64,000 bases of DNA from Anoxybacillus mongoliensis (GCF_014201515.1 NZ_JACHEQ010000003.1:124001-188000), one strand, 5' to 3'; positions 19,041-28,746 are shown, counted from the stretch's first letter. Program-made: numbers and translations. Notes: generated by a model from the sequence alone, not told the origin.

Positions 19041-19403
19041 CTACGGATTCGTGACACGAACCCCTTGAACATAGATGTTAATTGACTGAACAGATAAACC
19101 TAACGTTTGATCTAACGTATACTTCACTTTCGTTTGTACGTTATGTGCAACTTCAGAAATTTTCGTACCGTAGCTAACGATGACGTATAAATCGATGTGC
19201 ACTTCATCGTTTTCTTGGCGAACAACAATACCTTTTGCGAAATTTTCACGACGTAAAATTTCAGCAATCCCATCTTTTAATTGATTTTTTGATGCCATGC
19301 CGACAATGCCGTAGCAATCGACCGCGGCTCCTCCAGCAATCGCTGCAATGACATCGTTACTAATTTCAACACGACCATATTTCGTTTGTAATTCAATGGA
19401 CAT
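19041..19403 (-). CDS. yloU: Asp23/Gls24 family protein YloU
   Basis: A 120-residue protein of the Asp23 (alkaline-shock/Gls24) family. It carries the characteristic ISNDVIAAIAGGAAVDCYGIVGM near the N-terminus, IDLYVIVSYGTKISEVAHNVQTKVK in the middle and NIYVQGVRV at the end. The function is not established; in other Firmicutes Asp23 proteins coat the membrane or respond to envelope stress. It is paired with fakA and is divergent from rpmB across a 220-base gap that should contain promoters for both. No signal peptide or membrane segment. Confidence 0.93.
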   Translation of the reverse strand: MSIELQTKYGRVEISNDVIAAIAGGAAVDCYGIVGMASKNQLKDGIAEILRRENFAKGIVVRQENDEVHIDLYVIVSYGTKISEVAHNVQTKVKYTLDQTLGLSVQSINIYVQGVRVTNP

Positions 19404-19546
19404 CGCTCAAGTCCCCTTTCTTGTTAGGTAGCTAACGCCATTGTACTATACTCGGCTTATTTTTAAAAGTTCCTACCCATAGTATATTTACCCGAAATAG
19501 AAAACAGATGTCAAGGTTATTTTCTTGAAAGAGTATGTCGGAAGTA

Positions 19547-19575
19547 TTGCAATCCGTTTTTATGTATGATAAATT
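19547..19575 (+). promoter_or_regulatory. Sigma-A promoter for rpmB
   Basis: TTGCAA (19547-19552) and TAAATT (19570-19575) are separated by 17 nt, about 50 bases upstream of the rpmB start on the plus strand. Confidence 0.6.
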
Positions 19576-19623
19576 ATAGTAGTGTTTTGAGCACGTAGTT
19601 TGGCAAGTGAGGAGGGAAACAAA

Positions 19624-19809
19624 ATGGCAAAATGCTTTGTGACTGGTAAGAAAAAATCATTCGGAAACGCTCGTTCTCACGCAATGAATGCGAGCCGCCG
19701 CACATGGAAAGCAAACCTTCAAAAAGTTCGCATTTTAGTTGACGGAAAGCCAAAGCGCGTTTGGGTTTCTGCTCGCGCATTAAAATCCGGAAAAGTAGAA
19801 CGCGTGTAA
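19624..19809 (+). CDS. rpmB: 50S ribosomal protein L28
   Basis: L28 is a small basic large-subunit protein. The 61-residue product [20 protein letters not shown] contains [16 protein letters not shown] and ends [13 protein letters not shown], matching the family. The frame opens at a TTG eight codons upstream, but the GAGGAGG ribosome-binding site places the start at ATG 19624. It retains one N-terminal Cys (Cys4) but lacks a CxxC zinc motif. It is one of only three clear plus-strand genes and converges on spoVM with a shared terminator region. Confidence 0.98.
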   Translation: MAKCFVTGKKKSFGNARSHAMNASRRTWKANLQKVRILVDGKPKRVWVSARALKSGKVERV

Positions 19810-19812
19810 TAG

Positions 19813-19841
19813 AAAAAAGCACCAATTATTTGGTGCTTTTT
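19813..19841 (+). terminator. Terminator of rpmB, probably bidirectional
   Basis: A 7-bp core stem (GCACCAA 19819-19825 with TTGGTGC 19830-19836), extended by A/T pairs to about 12 bp, with a 4-nt loop and T-run on the plus side and A-run on the other side, so it can also end the converging spoVM transcript. Confidence 0.9.
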
Positions 19842-19920
19842 ATCCTTTTTTGAACGAATTTAACATTGCTCGCACAATTCCACCTAAAAATTTCGGCAAC
19901 TTAATCGTATAAAATTTCAC
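19840..19920 (-). CDS. spoVM: Stage V sporulation protein M
   Basis: SpoVM is a 26-residue amphipathic peptide that recognises the convex membrane of the forespore, anchors SpoIVA for coat assembly, and is also degraded by and inhibits FtsH. The minus-strand frame from GTG 19920 encodes MKFYTIKLPKFLGGIVRAML followed by NSFKKG and a TAA stop: 26 residues, retaining the Pro9 and GGIVRAML core of the B. subtilis peptide. GGGAGG precedes the start by eight bases. The position between thiN and rpmB is the same as in B. subtilis. The stop codon touches the rpmB terminator. It is too short to be found by ordinary ORF cut-offs. Confidence 0.96.
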   Translation of the reverse strand: MKFYTIKLPKFLGGIVRAMLNSFKKG

Positions 19921-19993
19921 TATGATTCCCTCCCCTACAGTGCACACTCTTCTACTAATATATTCATCTCCGCACAAATCGTACCTCGAAGCG

Positions 19994-20632
19994 TTATTTT
20001 TCATCCTTGCTTCTTATCATCATTAATATGCCTTCAGTGAATGAAAAAGTACCAAAATGATGGATGAGTTCGTTGCTTACGCATAATGTTGATCCGAGCG
20101 GTATATCGTGCGCATCGAGCGAATATTTAAATCCCCGAAGCGTTAAAGCACGAATCGGGGTCATGGGGATAAAGGAAATATACGAATAATCGCCTTCTTT
20201 TTCAACGATATGTTCCCCGTTTCGATAAAGTGTAACGACATTTTGACGATCAATTAATTCAATTTGTCCATCTTTTCCTTTAAACAAAAGCTGGACGTTT
20301 CCGAATAAATGATCAAGTCGCCCACCCGTTCCTCCAAACACGCGAATTTTTGTCGCTTGTTGTGCAAGTGCCCAATCAAGTGCAATGTCTGTATCCGTTT
20401 GATCTTTTTCAGATGGCCATATGTCGATGTGAGGTAATTTTTTTTTCAATTGTTGTAACTCTCGTTCATCCATGGAGTCAAAATCGCCAAACGCTCGTTT
20501 TGGCATGATTCCCGCATCAAGTAGCGCTAAAACGCCACGATCTACTCCTATCCAACATACGTCTTCTCCGTCATAAGCTTGCAAATGAGGTAAGAAGCTT
20601 GTCGGCCCTCCTGCTACAAGATGAATAATCAA
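19994..20632 (-). CDS. thiN: Thiamine pyrophosphokinase
   Basis: ThiN (YloS) transfers pyrophosphate from ATP to thiamine. The 212-residue protein has the catalytic-domain signatures GVDRGVLALLDAGIMPKRAFGDFDS (about 27-51), EKDQTDTDIALDWAL (about 73-87) and FGGTGGRLDHLFGNV (about 97-111), followed by a C-terminal beta-domain that binds thiamine. It follows rpe by about 30 bases, with a stem-loop at the rpe stop between them, and lies upstream of spoVM as in B. subtilis. Confidence 0.95.
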   Translation of the reverse strand: MIIHLVAGGPTSFLPHLQAYDGEDVCWIGVDRGVLALLDAGIMPKRAFGDFDSMDERELQQLKKKLPHIDIWPSEKDQTDTDIALDWALAQQATKIRVFGGTGGRLDHLFGNVQLLFKGKDGQIELIDRQNVVTLYRNGEHIVEKEGDYSYISFIPMTPIRALTLRGFKYSLDAHDIPLGSTLCVSNELIHHFGTFSFTEGILMMIRSKDEK

Positions 20633-20655
20633 TTGGCTCCCCTCCTAAGAAAGAA

Positions 20656-20678
20656 GGATGTGTCAACATGACACACCC
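20656..20678 (-). terminator. Stem-loop between rpe and thiN
   Basis: A 10-bp stem (20656-20665 with 20669-20678, one G-U pair) and 3-nt loop spans the rpe stop codon; the minus strand continues TTCTTTCTT. It is probably a leaky terminator or attenuator limiting thiN expression. Confidence 0.5.
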
Positions 20679-21319
20679 TCGCGAATAGCGCGAATTGCTT
20701 TGGCACGATCTTTTTGATTATAAATGGCTGATCCTGCAACGAGAACGTTCGCTCCGGCTTCGACACAAAGTTTTGCGGTTTCAGCGTGAATACCGCCGTC
20801 GACTTCAATTTCAACAGAAATTCCACGCTCGCGAACGAGTGTTGAGAATGCTTGAATTTTTGGAAGTACTGCTGGAATAAACGATTGTCCGCCAAAACCC
20901 GGATTGACCGTCATAAATAAAACGAGGTCAATGTCTTCAACCAAATGTTCAACCATCGAAATCGGTGTATGCGGATTTAACGCTACTCCTGCTTTTACAC
21001 CATGTTCTTTAATGAGATGAATGGTGCGATGTAAATGCGGACACGCTTCAACGTGTACGGTTAAATAGTCTGCTCCTGCTTTCGCAAACGTCGGGATATA
21101 ACGATCAGGTTGTTCGATCATTAAATGAACGTCAAGCGGCAATGTCGTCACAGGACGAATCGCCTCGACGATGAGCGGTCCGATGGTAATATTCGGGACG
21201 AAATGCCCGTCCATGACATCGACATGAATATAATCCGCTCCCCCACGCTCTACATCGATAATTTCTTCGCCAAGTTTAGCAAAATTGGCAGATAAAATGG
21301 ATGGTGCAATTTTAACCAT
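20663..21319 (-). CDS. rpe: Ribulose-phosphate 3-epimerase
   Basis: Rpe interconverts ribulose 5-phosphate and xylulose 5-phosphate in the pentose phosphate pathway. The 218-residue TIM barrel has the metal and catalytic motifs IAPSILSANFAKLGEEI, DYIHVDVMDGHFVPNITIG, DVHLMIE, LVLFMTVNPGFGGQSFIP and EVDGGIHAETA. The open frame runs 44 codons further upstream into rsgA, but the ATG at 21319 gives the standard MVKIAPSIL start, two bases after the rsgA stop. Order prkC-rsgA-rpe-thiN matches B. subtilis. Confidence 0.97.
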   Translation of the reverse strand: MVKIAPSILSANFAKLGEEIIDVERGGADYIHVDVMDGHFVPNITIGPLIVEAIRPVTTLPLDVHLMIEQPDRYIPTFAKAGADYLTVHVEACPHLHRTIHLIKEHGVKAGVALNPHTPISMVEHLVEDIDLVLFMTVNPGFGGQSFIPAVLPKIQAFSTLVRERGISVEIEVDGGIHAETAKLCVEAGANVLVAGSAIYNQKDRAKAIRAIREGVSC

Positions 21320-21321
21320 GC

Positions 21322-22203
21322 TTAATACCTCGGCTTTCGTTCTTTTATTTCCTCGATAAAGCTCACGTAATGTTCGTAACGATAAGAAGGAATGTCTCCC
21401 GATGCTAACGCCTCTTTCACCGCACATTTCGGCTCGGCTGTATGCGTACAACCACGAAACTTACAATCGGCGCTTCTAGATACAAACTCTGGAAAACAGA
21501 GCGGCAATTGTTCGAGTTCGATCTCATCGAATTCTAGCGCACTAAATCCCGGCGTATCTGCAACAAAACCGCCCCCGATTTCAATTAACTCAACATGCCT
21601 TGTCGTATGTTTTCCTCGTCCAAGATGATGGGAAATGTCCCCTGTTTTTAACTGTAAGTCCGGACGTAACGCATTGAGTAAAGACGACTTCCCAACGCCC
21701 GACTGCCCCGCAAATACGGACACTTTTCCTGCAAAGTACGGCAATAACGCCTCAACGCCCGCAAGCGTTTTGACTGACACTTCTAACACATCATATCCAA
21801 TTTGACGGTAATCGCGAATATATTGTTCGATGTGCGGCTTTGTTTCATCATCGACTAAATCCATTTTGCTTACAACAATAATGGGACGGATATGTTTTGC
21901 TTCAATTAATACGAGAAATCGATCAAGTAGTCCGGGGCTGAAGTCTGGCTCGGCGGCTGAAAACACTAAGATCGCTTGATCGATATTTGCGATTGGCGGG
22001 CGAACAAGTTCATTTTTCCGCTCAAATACATCTAATATGTAGCCTTCTCGTTCATTTTCCGCCTGAAAAGAAACGTAGTCGCCGACAAGCGGCGTCACTT
22101 TCCGCTTCCGAAACACTCCGCGACCACGACATTGATATACTTGACCGTCACTTAATACGTAATAAAAACCGCTTAGCGCTTTAATAATTTTTCCTTCTGC
22201 CAT
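21322..22203 (-). CDS. rsgA: Ribosome small subunit-dependent GTPase A
   Basis: RsgA (CpgA) is a circularly permuted GTPase acting late in 30S assembly. In the 293-residue protein the G4 motif (VVSKMDLVDD, about 111-120) precedes the P-loop (FAGQSGVGKSSLLNAL, about 167-182) and DTPGFSALE (about 218-226), which is diagnostic. An N-terminal OB fold and a C-terminal zinc-binding cluster (CRGC-like: CKFRGCTHTAEPKCAVKEA) complete it. In B. subtilis it is phosphorylated by PrkC, whose gene lies just upstream, so the neighbourhood is functionally meaningful. Confidence 0.97.
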   Translation of the reverse strand: MAEGKIIKALSGFYYVLSDGQVYQCRGRGVFRKRKVTPLVGDYVSFQAENEREGYILDVFERKNELVRPPIANIDQAILVFSAAEPDFSPGLLDRFLVLIEAKHIRPIIVVSKMDLVDDETKPHIEQYIRDYRQIGYDVLEVSVKTLAGVEALLPYFAGKVSVFAGQSGVGKSSLLNALRPDLQLKTGDISHHLGRGKHTTRHVELIEIGGGFVADTPGFSALEFDEIELEQLPLCFPEFVSRSADCKFRGCTHTAEPKCAVKEALASGDIPSYRYEHYVSFIEEIKERKPRY

Positions 22204-22214
22204 ACCTTCCTCCT

Positions 22215-24140
22215 TTAAGGTGTTGTTGGATACGGGACGATACCTTCACGTACTGTCGTGCCATTGACAACGACGCGATATCTTCCTTGTTTCCCTTGTT
22301 GAATGACAAATTCAACACGTTCTTTTACATCATTTGTTAAGCGATAACGTTTGTACGGTTGAGCAAATGAATGGTTTTCATCTTCAATATATAATTCTGC
22401 CATGACTGGTTCATTCACATCAACAGGCGGTTCATACGGAATGTCAATTTCTTGAACGACTTTCTTTGTTTGCACCGGCTCTTTTCCGAGGGAAATAACG
22501 ACCGTAACAGTCGCCCCTTTTTCCAATCTTGCATTCGCTTGTGGCGTTTGAGAAATAACGAGCCCTTTTTCGACTGTATCAGAATATTGCTGTTTGACGA
22601 TCACGTACAGTTGTTGGTCTGCTGCATAATCACGCACACTTTTTTCCGTGTATCCTGTTAAGTCTTTTAAAATAATTTTTTCTTGTCCAAGGCTTACTGT
22701 GAAACGTACTTCTGTTTCTTCTGGCACAACTTTTTCACCTGGAAGCGGAAATTGCTCAATGATCGTTCCTGCAGGTTCGTCGCTATACACTTCCTTTTTA
22801 TCGATAAGCAAATATTTTTCCGCTCGTAATTGTGGCTCGACATCAGCGATTTGCTCACCAACATAATTTTTGAACTCGATTTTTTTCTTTCCGATACTTT
22901 TGTAAATTGTCACCGCTGTTCCTACTTTTACGACTTTTCCAGCCTGTGGATTTGTGCGAATGACGTAACCTTCTGCAATATCATCGTGTTCTTCTTCAAC
23001 CGTCTTTTCAATTTTCAAACCTAACGACGTCAATTGTGTGATCGCATCATCATAATTTTTGTTTGTGACATCCGGCACAGTCACATCTTTTGGAAAAAAT
23101 AAGTCTGGAAGCCATGTGACCGCACTCACCCCAGCACTAATGAACAACAAAAGAAACACTGTCCATGCAGCAAGCCACTTTTTCGAACGCTTCTTCTTTG
23201 GAGCAACGTCTTCTTGTTTTTCTTGTGGCGGAGAAGCGGCCGATTTGACAATCGGGATAATTTTCGTCTCTTCATCATCGTCTTCCATAGGCAACGTAAA
23301 CCTTGCTTCATTCATACGCTCCGGTGAAAGAGCAGTACGAATATGTTGTTGCATATCCAATGCGCTATTGTAGCGATGCAACAAGTTTTTTGCTGTCGCT
23401 TTTAACACAATGTTTTCTACGCTTTGCGGAATATTCGGATTCCATCGTCGCACAGACGGTGTTTCTGTTTGCAAATGTTTTAATACAATCGCCACAGCAG
23501 ATTCGCCAGAGAACGGCAATTGACCTGTTAATAGTTCAAACATGACGATACCGAGCGAATAAATATCCGATTTTTCCGTCGCCATCCCACCTTTAGCTTG
23601 CTCAGGCGACAAATAATGAACGGAGCCTAAAACGGAATTCGTTTGGGTAATTGTCGTTGAACTTAAAGCAACCGCGATACCGAAGTCTGTAATTTTTAAT
23701 GTTCCATCTTCTGCGACTAAAATGTTTTGTGGCTTAATGTCGCGATGAATGACTCCGTTTTGATGGGCGTGGGCCACTGCCCCTGTTAATTGATCCATCA
23801 TGCGCAACACTTCTTGCACAGGGAGGGGGGCATGTTGCTGAATATATTGTTTTAACGTACATCCACGCACATATTCCATAACCATGTAATAAATACCGTC
23901 ATCTTCTCCGACATCGTAAATCGTTACAATATTTTCATGGTTTAAACTTGTTGCGGCTTGTGCTTCGCGGCGAAAACGTTTAATAAATAATTCATCGTTT
24001 GCAAAATCTAAACGTAACACTTTTACGGCAACGTCGCGATCCAAAATGATATCTCTAGCTAAATAAACGTTCGCCATGCCACCGCCACCAATGAGTTGCA
24101 AAATTTTATAGCGACCGTTTAATCGTTTGCCGATGAGCAC
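22215..24140 (-). CDS. prkC: PASTA-domain serine/threonine kinase PrkC
   Basis: PrkC senses muropeptides and phosphorylates proteins involved in germination, translation and cell-wall control. The 641-residue protein has a Hanks-type kinase domain (Gly-rich loop GGGGMANVY near 18, Lys40, HRDIKPQN at 132-139, DFG at 152-154, SVHYLSPEQ near 173), a Lys-rich juxtamembrane segment, one transmembrane helix (about 321-344), and three extracellular PASTA repeats (about 350-560) before a C-terminal domain. It follows the phosphatase gene by six bases. All catalytic residues are intact. Confidence 0.97.
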   Translation of the reverse strand: MLIGKRLNGRYKILQLIGGGGMANVYLARDIILDRDVAVKVLRLDFANDELFIKRFRREAQAATSLNHENIVTIYDVGEDDGIYYMVMEYVRGCTLKQYIQQHAPLPVQEVLRMMDQLTGAVAHAHQNGVIHRDIKPQNILVAEDGTLKITDFGIAVALSSTTITQTNSVLGSVHYLSPEQAKGGMATEKSDIYSLGIVMFELLTGQLPFSGESAVAIVLKHLQTETPSVRRWNPNIPQSVENIVLKATAKNLLHRYNSALDMQQHIRTALSPERMNEARFTLPMEDDDEETKIIPIVKSAASPPQEKQEDVAPKKKRSKKWLAAWTVFLLLFISAGVSAVTWLPDLFFPKDVTVPDVTNKNYDDAITQLTSLGLKIEKTVEEEHDDIAEGYVIRTNPQAGKVVKVGTAVTIYKSIGKKKIEFKNYVGEQIADVEPQLRAEKYLLIDKKEVYSDEPAGTIIEQFPLPGEKVVPEETEVRFTVSLGQEKIILKDLTGYTEKSVRDYAADQQLYVIVKQQYSDTVEKGLVISQTPQANARLEKGATVTVVISLGKEPVQTKKVVQEIDIPYEPPVDVNEPVMAELYIEDENHSFAQPYKRYRLTNDVKERVEFVIQQGKQGRYRVVVNGTTVREGIVPYPTTP

Positions 24141-24146
24141 GAGCGA

Positions 24147-24896
24147 TCACCTACTTTCATCCGCAGCTGCAAATTGTACGATCGCTAACGTAATATTATC
24201 TTCTCCACCGTGTTCGTTTGCCACATCGATGAGCGCCTGCGCTTTTTCTTCAAGCGAGCGATCGGACGTTAATACGTCGACCATCGTCTGTTCCGATACT
24301 TTATTAGAAAGTCCGTCAGAACAAAGCAATAACATATCTCCTTCTTCGACAGTCACTGTTTTCACGTCTAGCTGAATCGTCTGTTCTGTTCCGAGCGCAC
24401 GCAATAGCACATGTTTACGCGGATGATATTCTGCATCTTCTTTCGATAGTTGCCCGCTTTTCACTAATTCATTAACAAGGGAATGGTCTTCCGTCATTTG
24501 TTGAAAACCGTTTGCATTTAACAAATAGCAACGACTATCACCAATGTGCCCGATCGTCGCAAACTGGTTTGTACAAATGGCAGCAACAACGGTCGTCCCC
24601 ATTCCTTGACAATGATCGTTCTTTTGGGAGTGATGAAAGAGCGATTCGTTTACTTTCATGACATGTTCTTTTAACCACGTTTCCGCTTGTTGTGGCGATG
24701 TCATTTCATCTGTTTCTTCCCAAAATTGTTTTAATTGTGTCATCGTCATTTCACTCGCCACATCGCCAGCCAGATGGCCACCCATCCCGTCAGCGACAAC
24801 GGCTAAATAGTTGCCTGCTTTATTGATAAAAACACCGCCGTTATCTTCATTATGCGACCTAATTTTACCGACATCCGTTTGAAACACCGCCTTCAT
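24147..24896 (-). CDS. prpC: PP2C-type protein phosphatase PrpC (Stp1)
   Basis: PrpC dephosphorylates PrkC and its targets. The 249-residue PPM phosphatase has the metal-binding motifs TDVGKIRSHNEDN near the N-terminus, VADGMGGHLAGDVAS near 37, GHIGDSRCYLL near 118, LLCSDGLSNKV near 190 and GGEDNITLAIV near the C-terminus. The frame is open for 33 more codons upstream, without homology; ATG 24896 gives MKAVFQTDVG as in homologues. The only good ribosome-binding site (GGGAGG, 24927-24932) is 30 bases away, with a perfect 8-bp hairpin between; folded, the effective spacing is about ten bases. Confidence 0.95.
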   Translation of the reverse strand: MKAVFQTDVGKIRSHNEDNGGVFINKAGNYLAVVADGMGGHLAGDVASEMTMTQLKQFWEETDEMTSPQQAETWLKEHVMKVNESLFHHSQKNDHCQGMGTTVVAAICTNQFATIGHIGDSRCYLLNANGFQQMTEDHSLVNELVKSGQLSKEDAEYHPRKHVLLRALGTEQTIQLDVKTVTVEEGDMLLLCSDGLSNKVSEQTMVDVLTSDRSLEEKAQALIDVANEHGGEDNITLAIVQFAAADESR

Positions 24897-24903
24897 ACAT
24901 GCA

Positions 24904-24923
24904 CGATACTCACGCGAGTATCG
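24904..24923 (-). promoter_or_regulatory. Hairpin between ribosome-binding site and start of prpC
   Basis: CGATACTC (24923-24916) and GAGTATCG (24911-24904) form a perfect 8-bp stem with a 4-nt loop on the minus strand. It occupies 20 of the 30 bases separating GGGAGG from the prpC ATG; no T-run follows, so it is not a terminator. A role in bringing the site and start together, or in regulating PrpC translation, is inference. Confidence 0.55.
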
Positions 24924-24946
24924 CTTCCTCCCTTCTGCTGTCCCGT

Positions 24947-25996
24947 TTACGCTTTCGTTTCTTCCTTTCTTTCTTTTGCACGCAGTTGTCCGCATGCTGC
25001 ATCAATATCATGCCCTTGTTCACGACGAATCGTGACGTTAATGCCATATTTTTTTAACGTTTTTTCAAACGCAAAAATTTGTTCACGCGGCGTACGAACA
25101 TAGTTGCGTTCAGGTACGTAGTTGACTGGAATTAAATTGACATGGCATTTTAATCCTTTAATCAGCTCCGCAAGCTCTTCTGCATGTTCAATTTGATCGT
25201 TCACACCGCCAAATAAACCATATTCAAATGTGACGCGTCTCCCGGTTTTTTCAATGTAATAGCGCACCGCTTCCATTAATTCCGGCAATTTATAAGCGCG
25301 GTTAATCGGCATCAGTTTCGACCGCAATTCCGTATTTGGTGCATGAAGCGAAATCGCAAAATTAATTTGCATATTTTCATCAGCGAATTGGTAAATTTTC
25401 GGGATAATACCGCTTGTCGATACGGTAATATGACGCGCGCCAATATGCAGCCCTTTCGGATGATTAACAATTTTTAAAAACTTGAGCAGCTCGTCATAGT
25501 TATCGAACGGTTCACCTATTCCCATCACAACGATGCTACTTACGCGTTCGTTCGTTTCATCGAGCGCTTTTTGCACTTTGACAACTTGAGCAACAATTTC
25601 ACCTGCTTGTAAATTGCGCTTTAATCCGCCTAATGTCGAAGCACAAAACGTACAGCCAATTCGGCAACCGACTTGAGTCGTGACACAAATCGAATTGCCG
25701 TAATCATGGCGCATAAGCACCGTTTCAATCGAATAGCCGTCATGAAGCTCAAATAAAAACTTCATCGTTCCGTCTTTTGATGTTTGCTGCACGAGCGTTT
25801 TTAATGTCGTGATGACAAAATGTTCATCTAACCGCTCGCGTAGCGCTTTTGGAATATTCGTCATGTCCTCAAATGATGTCACCCGTTTTTTATATAGCCA
25901 TTCAAAAATTTGTGTGGCGCGAAACGGCTTTTCTCCTTGCTGTTCCACCCAACTTTGTAAGTCTTCTAAACGCAGGGAGTAAATGGATGGTTTCAT
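24947..25996 (-). CDS. rlmN: Dual-specificity 23S rRNA/tRNA methyltransferase RlmN
   Basis: RlmN is a radical-SAM enzyme methylating C2 of A2503 in 23S rRNA and A37 in some tRNAs. The 349-residue protein has the radical-SAM cluster CRIGCTFC (C-x3-C-x2-C, about residues 109-116), [13 protein letters not shown], a conserved SLHAPN stretch, and the catalytic C-terminal cysteine in [11 protein letters not shown]. It overlaps rsmB by four bases (ATGA). Order rsmB-rlmN-prpC matches B. subtilis. Confidence 0.97.
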   Translation of the reverse strand: MKPSIYSLRLEDLQSWVEQQGEKPFRATQIFEWLYKKRVTSFEDMTNIPKALRERLDEHFVITTLKTLVQQTSKDGTMKFLFELHDGYSIETVLMRHDYGNSICVTTQVGCRIGCTFCASTLGGLKRNLQAGEIVAQVVKVQKALDETNERVSSIVVMGIGEPFDNYDELLKFLKIVNHPKGLHIGARHITVSTSGIIPKIYQFADENMQINFAISLHAPNTELRSKLMPINRAYKLPELMEAVRYYIEKTGRRVTFEYGLFGGVNDQIEHAEELAELIKGLKCHVNLIPVNYVPERNYVRTPREQIFAFEKTLKKYGINVTIRREQGHDIDAACGQLRAKERKEETKA

Positions 25997-27339
25997 ATTA
26001 TGTCACCTTTCTTTTTCAATGTTGCGATAAAAAATCCATCGCTAAATACGTAATGTGGAAGCAATTGCAACATACCGTCATGAACATACGATGCAACTGA
26101 AGATGGCAAGCGTGAAGCAAGCGTTTCGTCGCGATCATATTCAGGATGTTCATCTAAAAACTGAGCGATGACTTGCTCATTTTCTTCGCGATCAACGGTA
26201 CATGTGCTATATACAAGCGTTCCACCGCGTTTTAAAAGTGGGGCAACCGCTCGTAAAATATTTAGTTGAACGCTCGCAAGTTGCTCAATATCTTTTTCGC
26301 TTTTCGCATATTTAATTTCCGGCTTCCGACGAATAACACCGAGCCCTGAACAAGGGGCATCAACTAATATACGATCAAACGTTTCAGCGACAAATTGCGT
26401 ATGCGCTTGACGGCTATCGAGCTGTTTTGCTTCTATATTCGACAAGCCTAAACGCTTTGCCTGCTGTTCAATGAGTTTTACTTTATGATCGTGAATATCT
26501 AATGCAACGACACGACCTTTATTGTTCATTCGTTCTGCCATATGTGTCGTCTTTCCGCCTGGAGCCGCACAACAGTCTAACACGACGTCTGTGTCCGTCG
26601 GAGAAAGGGCGTAGGCGACAAGCATTGAGCTTTCATCTTGAATCGTGATGAGCCCTTCTTGAAACACGCTCGTTTTCGCTGCATTTCCTTTCATGATTTT
26701 GATTCCAATCGGCACAACCGAAGAAGGAACGGCTTCAACTCCTTCTTCTTTTAGGCGAGCGATCACTTCTTCAACGGTTGTGCGCATGACGTTCACTCGT
26801 GCCGTTTGTTCAGGCGGTAAGTTGTTCACTTCACACATCTGTTTCGTCTCATCGAAGCCGAACTGTTCAATCCAACGCCGCACAACCCAAAGCGGATGGC
26901 TCGTTGCGATTGCTAAACGTTCACTCTCATCTTTCATCTCATCGAACGATCGCAATCCTTGACGCTGAACGGAACGTAATATGCCGTTTACGAGCGAAGC
27001 AATACCGCGATGGCCACGACGTTTCGCAATTTCCACCGCTTCAAATAACACCGCACGATCAGGGATGCGGTCTAAATATACCATTTGATAAAGCGACAAG
27101 CGAAGCAATATGCGCACCCACGGTTCGATTTTTCCTTTGATAAACGGCTGTAAATAGTAATCGAGCGTATCGCGACGCTGAATCGTTCCGTATACTAATT
27201 CTGTTAACAGTGCCACGTCTTGAGCGGATAATTCGTTCGTTTCAATGACGTGATGTAACGACAAGTTGCTATATGCTCGTTTTTTTTCAATGTCCTCTAA
27301 CACATGTAGCGCCAATTGGCGCACGTTTTTTTTACTCAT
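25993..27339 (-). CDS. rsmB: 16S rRNA (cytosine-967-C5) methyltransferase RsmB
   Basis: The 448-residue protein has an N-terminal NusB-like RNA-binding domain (about 1-140) and a C-terminal SAM-dependent domain with [17 protein letters not shown] near 250, [20 protein letters not shown] near 313 and the second Cys motif [13 protein letters not shown] near 379, the two catalytic cysteines of this family. Its start overlaps the fmt stop by eight bases. Length is normal. Confidence 0.96.
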   Translation of the reverse strand: MSKKNVRQLALHVLEDIEKKRAYSNLSLHHVIETNELSAQDVALLTELVYGTIQRRDTLDYYLQPFIKGKIEPWVRILLRLSLYQMVYLDRIPDRAVLFEAVEIAKRRGHRGIASLVNGILRSVQRQGLRSFDEMKDESERLAIATSHPLWVVRRWIEQFGFDETKQMCEVNNLPPEQTARVNVMRTTVEEVIARLKEEGVEAVPSSVVPIGIKIMKGNAAKTSVFQEGLITIQDESSMLVAYALSPTDTDVVLDCCAAPGGKTTHMAERMNNKGRVVALDIHDHKVKLIEQQAKRLGLSNIEAKQLDSRQAHTQFVAETFDRILVDAPCSGLGVIRRKPEIKYAKSEKDIEQLASVQLNILRAVAPLLKRGGTLVYSTCTVDREENEQVIAQFLDEHPEYDRDETLASRLPSSVASYVHDGMLQLLPHYVFSDGFFIATLKKKGDII

Positions 27340-28276
27340 TCGCCCCTCCTAATACTGTTCCAATTGAAATCGTCGTTCCGCGCAAAAAGTCAGTGGCGCT
27401 CATTTTTCGTTTTCCGGCTGGCTGCAGTTCCGTAATTTTTATTGCTGTCTCATTTCCGGTTGCAACGATGATGCCATCTTGCTCAACAGCGACAATCGTA
27501 CCCGGCTTCGCTTGTGAAGAAGCTTGTACTTTTTCTCCCCACCAAATTTTCCAACGCTCATCGCCATATGTCGTATAGGCAACAGGCCACGGATTCATGC
27601 CGCGAATATGGTTGTAAATGTCTTCACCTGTTTTCGTCCAATCGATTCGTTCTTGTTCAGGCTTAATGTTGTACGCAAATGTCGCTTGTTCATCATCTTG
27701 CTTGATCGGCGTGATGTCGCCTCGAAACAGTTTCGGAAGCGTCTCAGAAAGAAGTTTCGCTCCCGCTTCGCTTAGTTTGTCGTGCAACGTTCCGACCGTA
27801 TCGCGCTCATCAATTGGCACTTCTACTTGCGTCAATATATCGCCTGCATCTAGCTTTTCAACCATGTACATAATTGTAATGCCCGTTTTCTTTTTTCCTT
27901 GTAAAATGGCGTAGTGAATCGGAGCACCTCCGCGCAACTCTGGCAAAAGTGACGCATGCACATTAATGCAACCGTACGTTGGTGCTTCGAGGAGCGGTTT
28001 CGGTAAAATTTGTCCGAATGCAGCGGTCACAATCAAATCAGGCTGTAGAGCGATTACTTGCTCGTATTGTTCTTTCTCACGAATTTTCGTCGGTTGTAAT
28101 ACCGGAATGCCGTACGATTCAGCTGTCACTTTGACAGGTGGTGGGGTTAATTGTTGTTTTCGTCCTTTCGGTTTATCTGGTTGCGTCACGACGCCGACGA
28201 CGTTATAGCCGTCTTTTATTAGTTGTTCTAAAATTGGAACGGCAAAATCAGGTGTTCCCATAAACACAATGTTCAT
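27332..28276 (-). CDS. fmt: Methionyl-tRNA formyltransferase
   Basis: Fmt formylates initiator Met-tRNA using 10-formyl-tetrahydrofolate. The 314-residue protein begins [19 protein letters not shown], has the active-site segment [22 protein letters not shown] (HASLLP with catalytic Asn, His and a following Asp in [10 protein letters not shown]), and a C-terminal OB-like tRNA-binding domain. It overlaps def by four bases; formylation and deformylation are therefore encoded in one coupled unit. Confidence 0.98.
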   Translation of the reverse strand: MNIVFMGTPDFAVPILEQLIKDGYNVVGVVTQPDKPKGRKQQLTPPPVKVTAESYGIPVLQPTKIREKEQYEQVIALQPDLIVTAAFGQILPKPLLEAPTYGCINVHASLLPELRGGAPIHYAILQGKKKTGITIMYMVEKLDAGDILTQVEVPIDERDTVGTLHDKLSEAGAKLLSETLPKLFRGDITPIKQDDEQATFAYNIKPEQERIDWTKTGEDIYNHIRGMNPWPVAYTTYGDERWKIWWGEKVQASSQAKPGTIVAVEQDGIIVATGNETAIKITELQPAGKRKMSATDFLRGTTISIGTVLGGANE

Positions 28277-28746
28277 TGTTCGAACTCTCCTTCTTCATAA
28301 TAACGAATCACTTTTGACGTAAACAATATGCCATGTAAATGGTCGATCTCATGTTGTAACGCACGCGCTAAAAAGCCAGTCGCTTCGATTTCGAATGGGC
28401 GACCGCGACGATTTTGCGCACGTACTTTCACGTATTGGAAGCGTTTCACTTCCCCAAATAATCCCGGAAAACTTAAACATCCTTCTGGTCCGATTTGTTC
28501 GCCGCCCTGTTCGACGATGACAGGATTAATTAATTCAATGCGCCCATGGCGGTCGCCAATGTCAACAATTGCAATTTGTTGAGCGATGCCGATTTGTGGG
28601 GCGGCTAAGCCGACCCCATCGGCCGCAAGCATCGTATCGTACATGTCGTTTAATAGCTTCGTCAATTTTCGGTCAAATACGGTGACTAGCTGACAAGCGG
28701 TTTCTAAAATTGGTGCAGGATATGTTACAATCGGTAAAATGGCCAA
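28273..28746 (-). CDS. def: Peptide deformylase
   Basis: Def removes the formyl group from new N-terminal methionines. The 157-residue protein has all three metal-site motifs: [10 protein letters not shown] near 45, EGCLSFPG near 90 (metal-binding Cys) and QHEIDHLHG near 131 (HExxH). The short length and EGCLS motif indicate the type I form (B. subtilis DefA). It lies 17 bases downstream of priA. Confidence 0.97.
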   Translation of the reverse strand: MAILPIVTYPAPILETACQLVTVFDRKLTKLLNDMYDTMLAADGVGLAAPQIGIAQQIAIVDIGDRHGRIELINPVIVEQGGEQIGPEGCLSFPGLFGEVKRFQYVKVRAQNRRGRPFEIEATGFLARALQHEIDHLHGILFTSKVIRYYEEGEFEQ

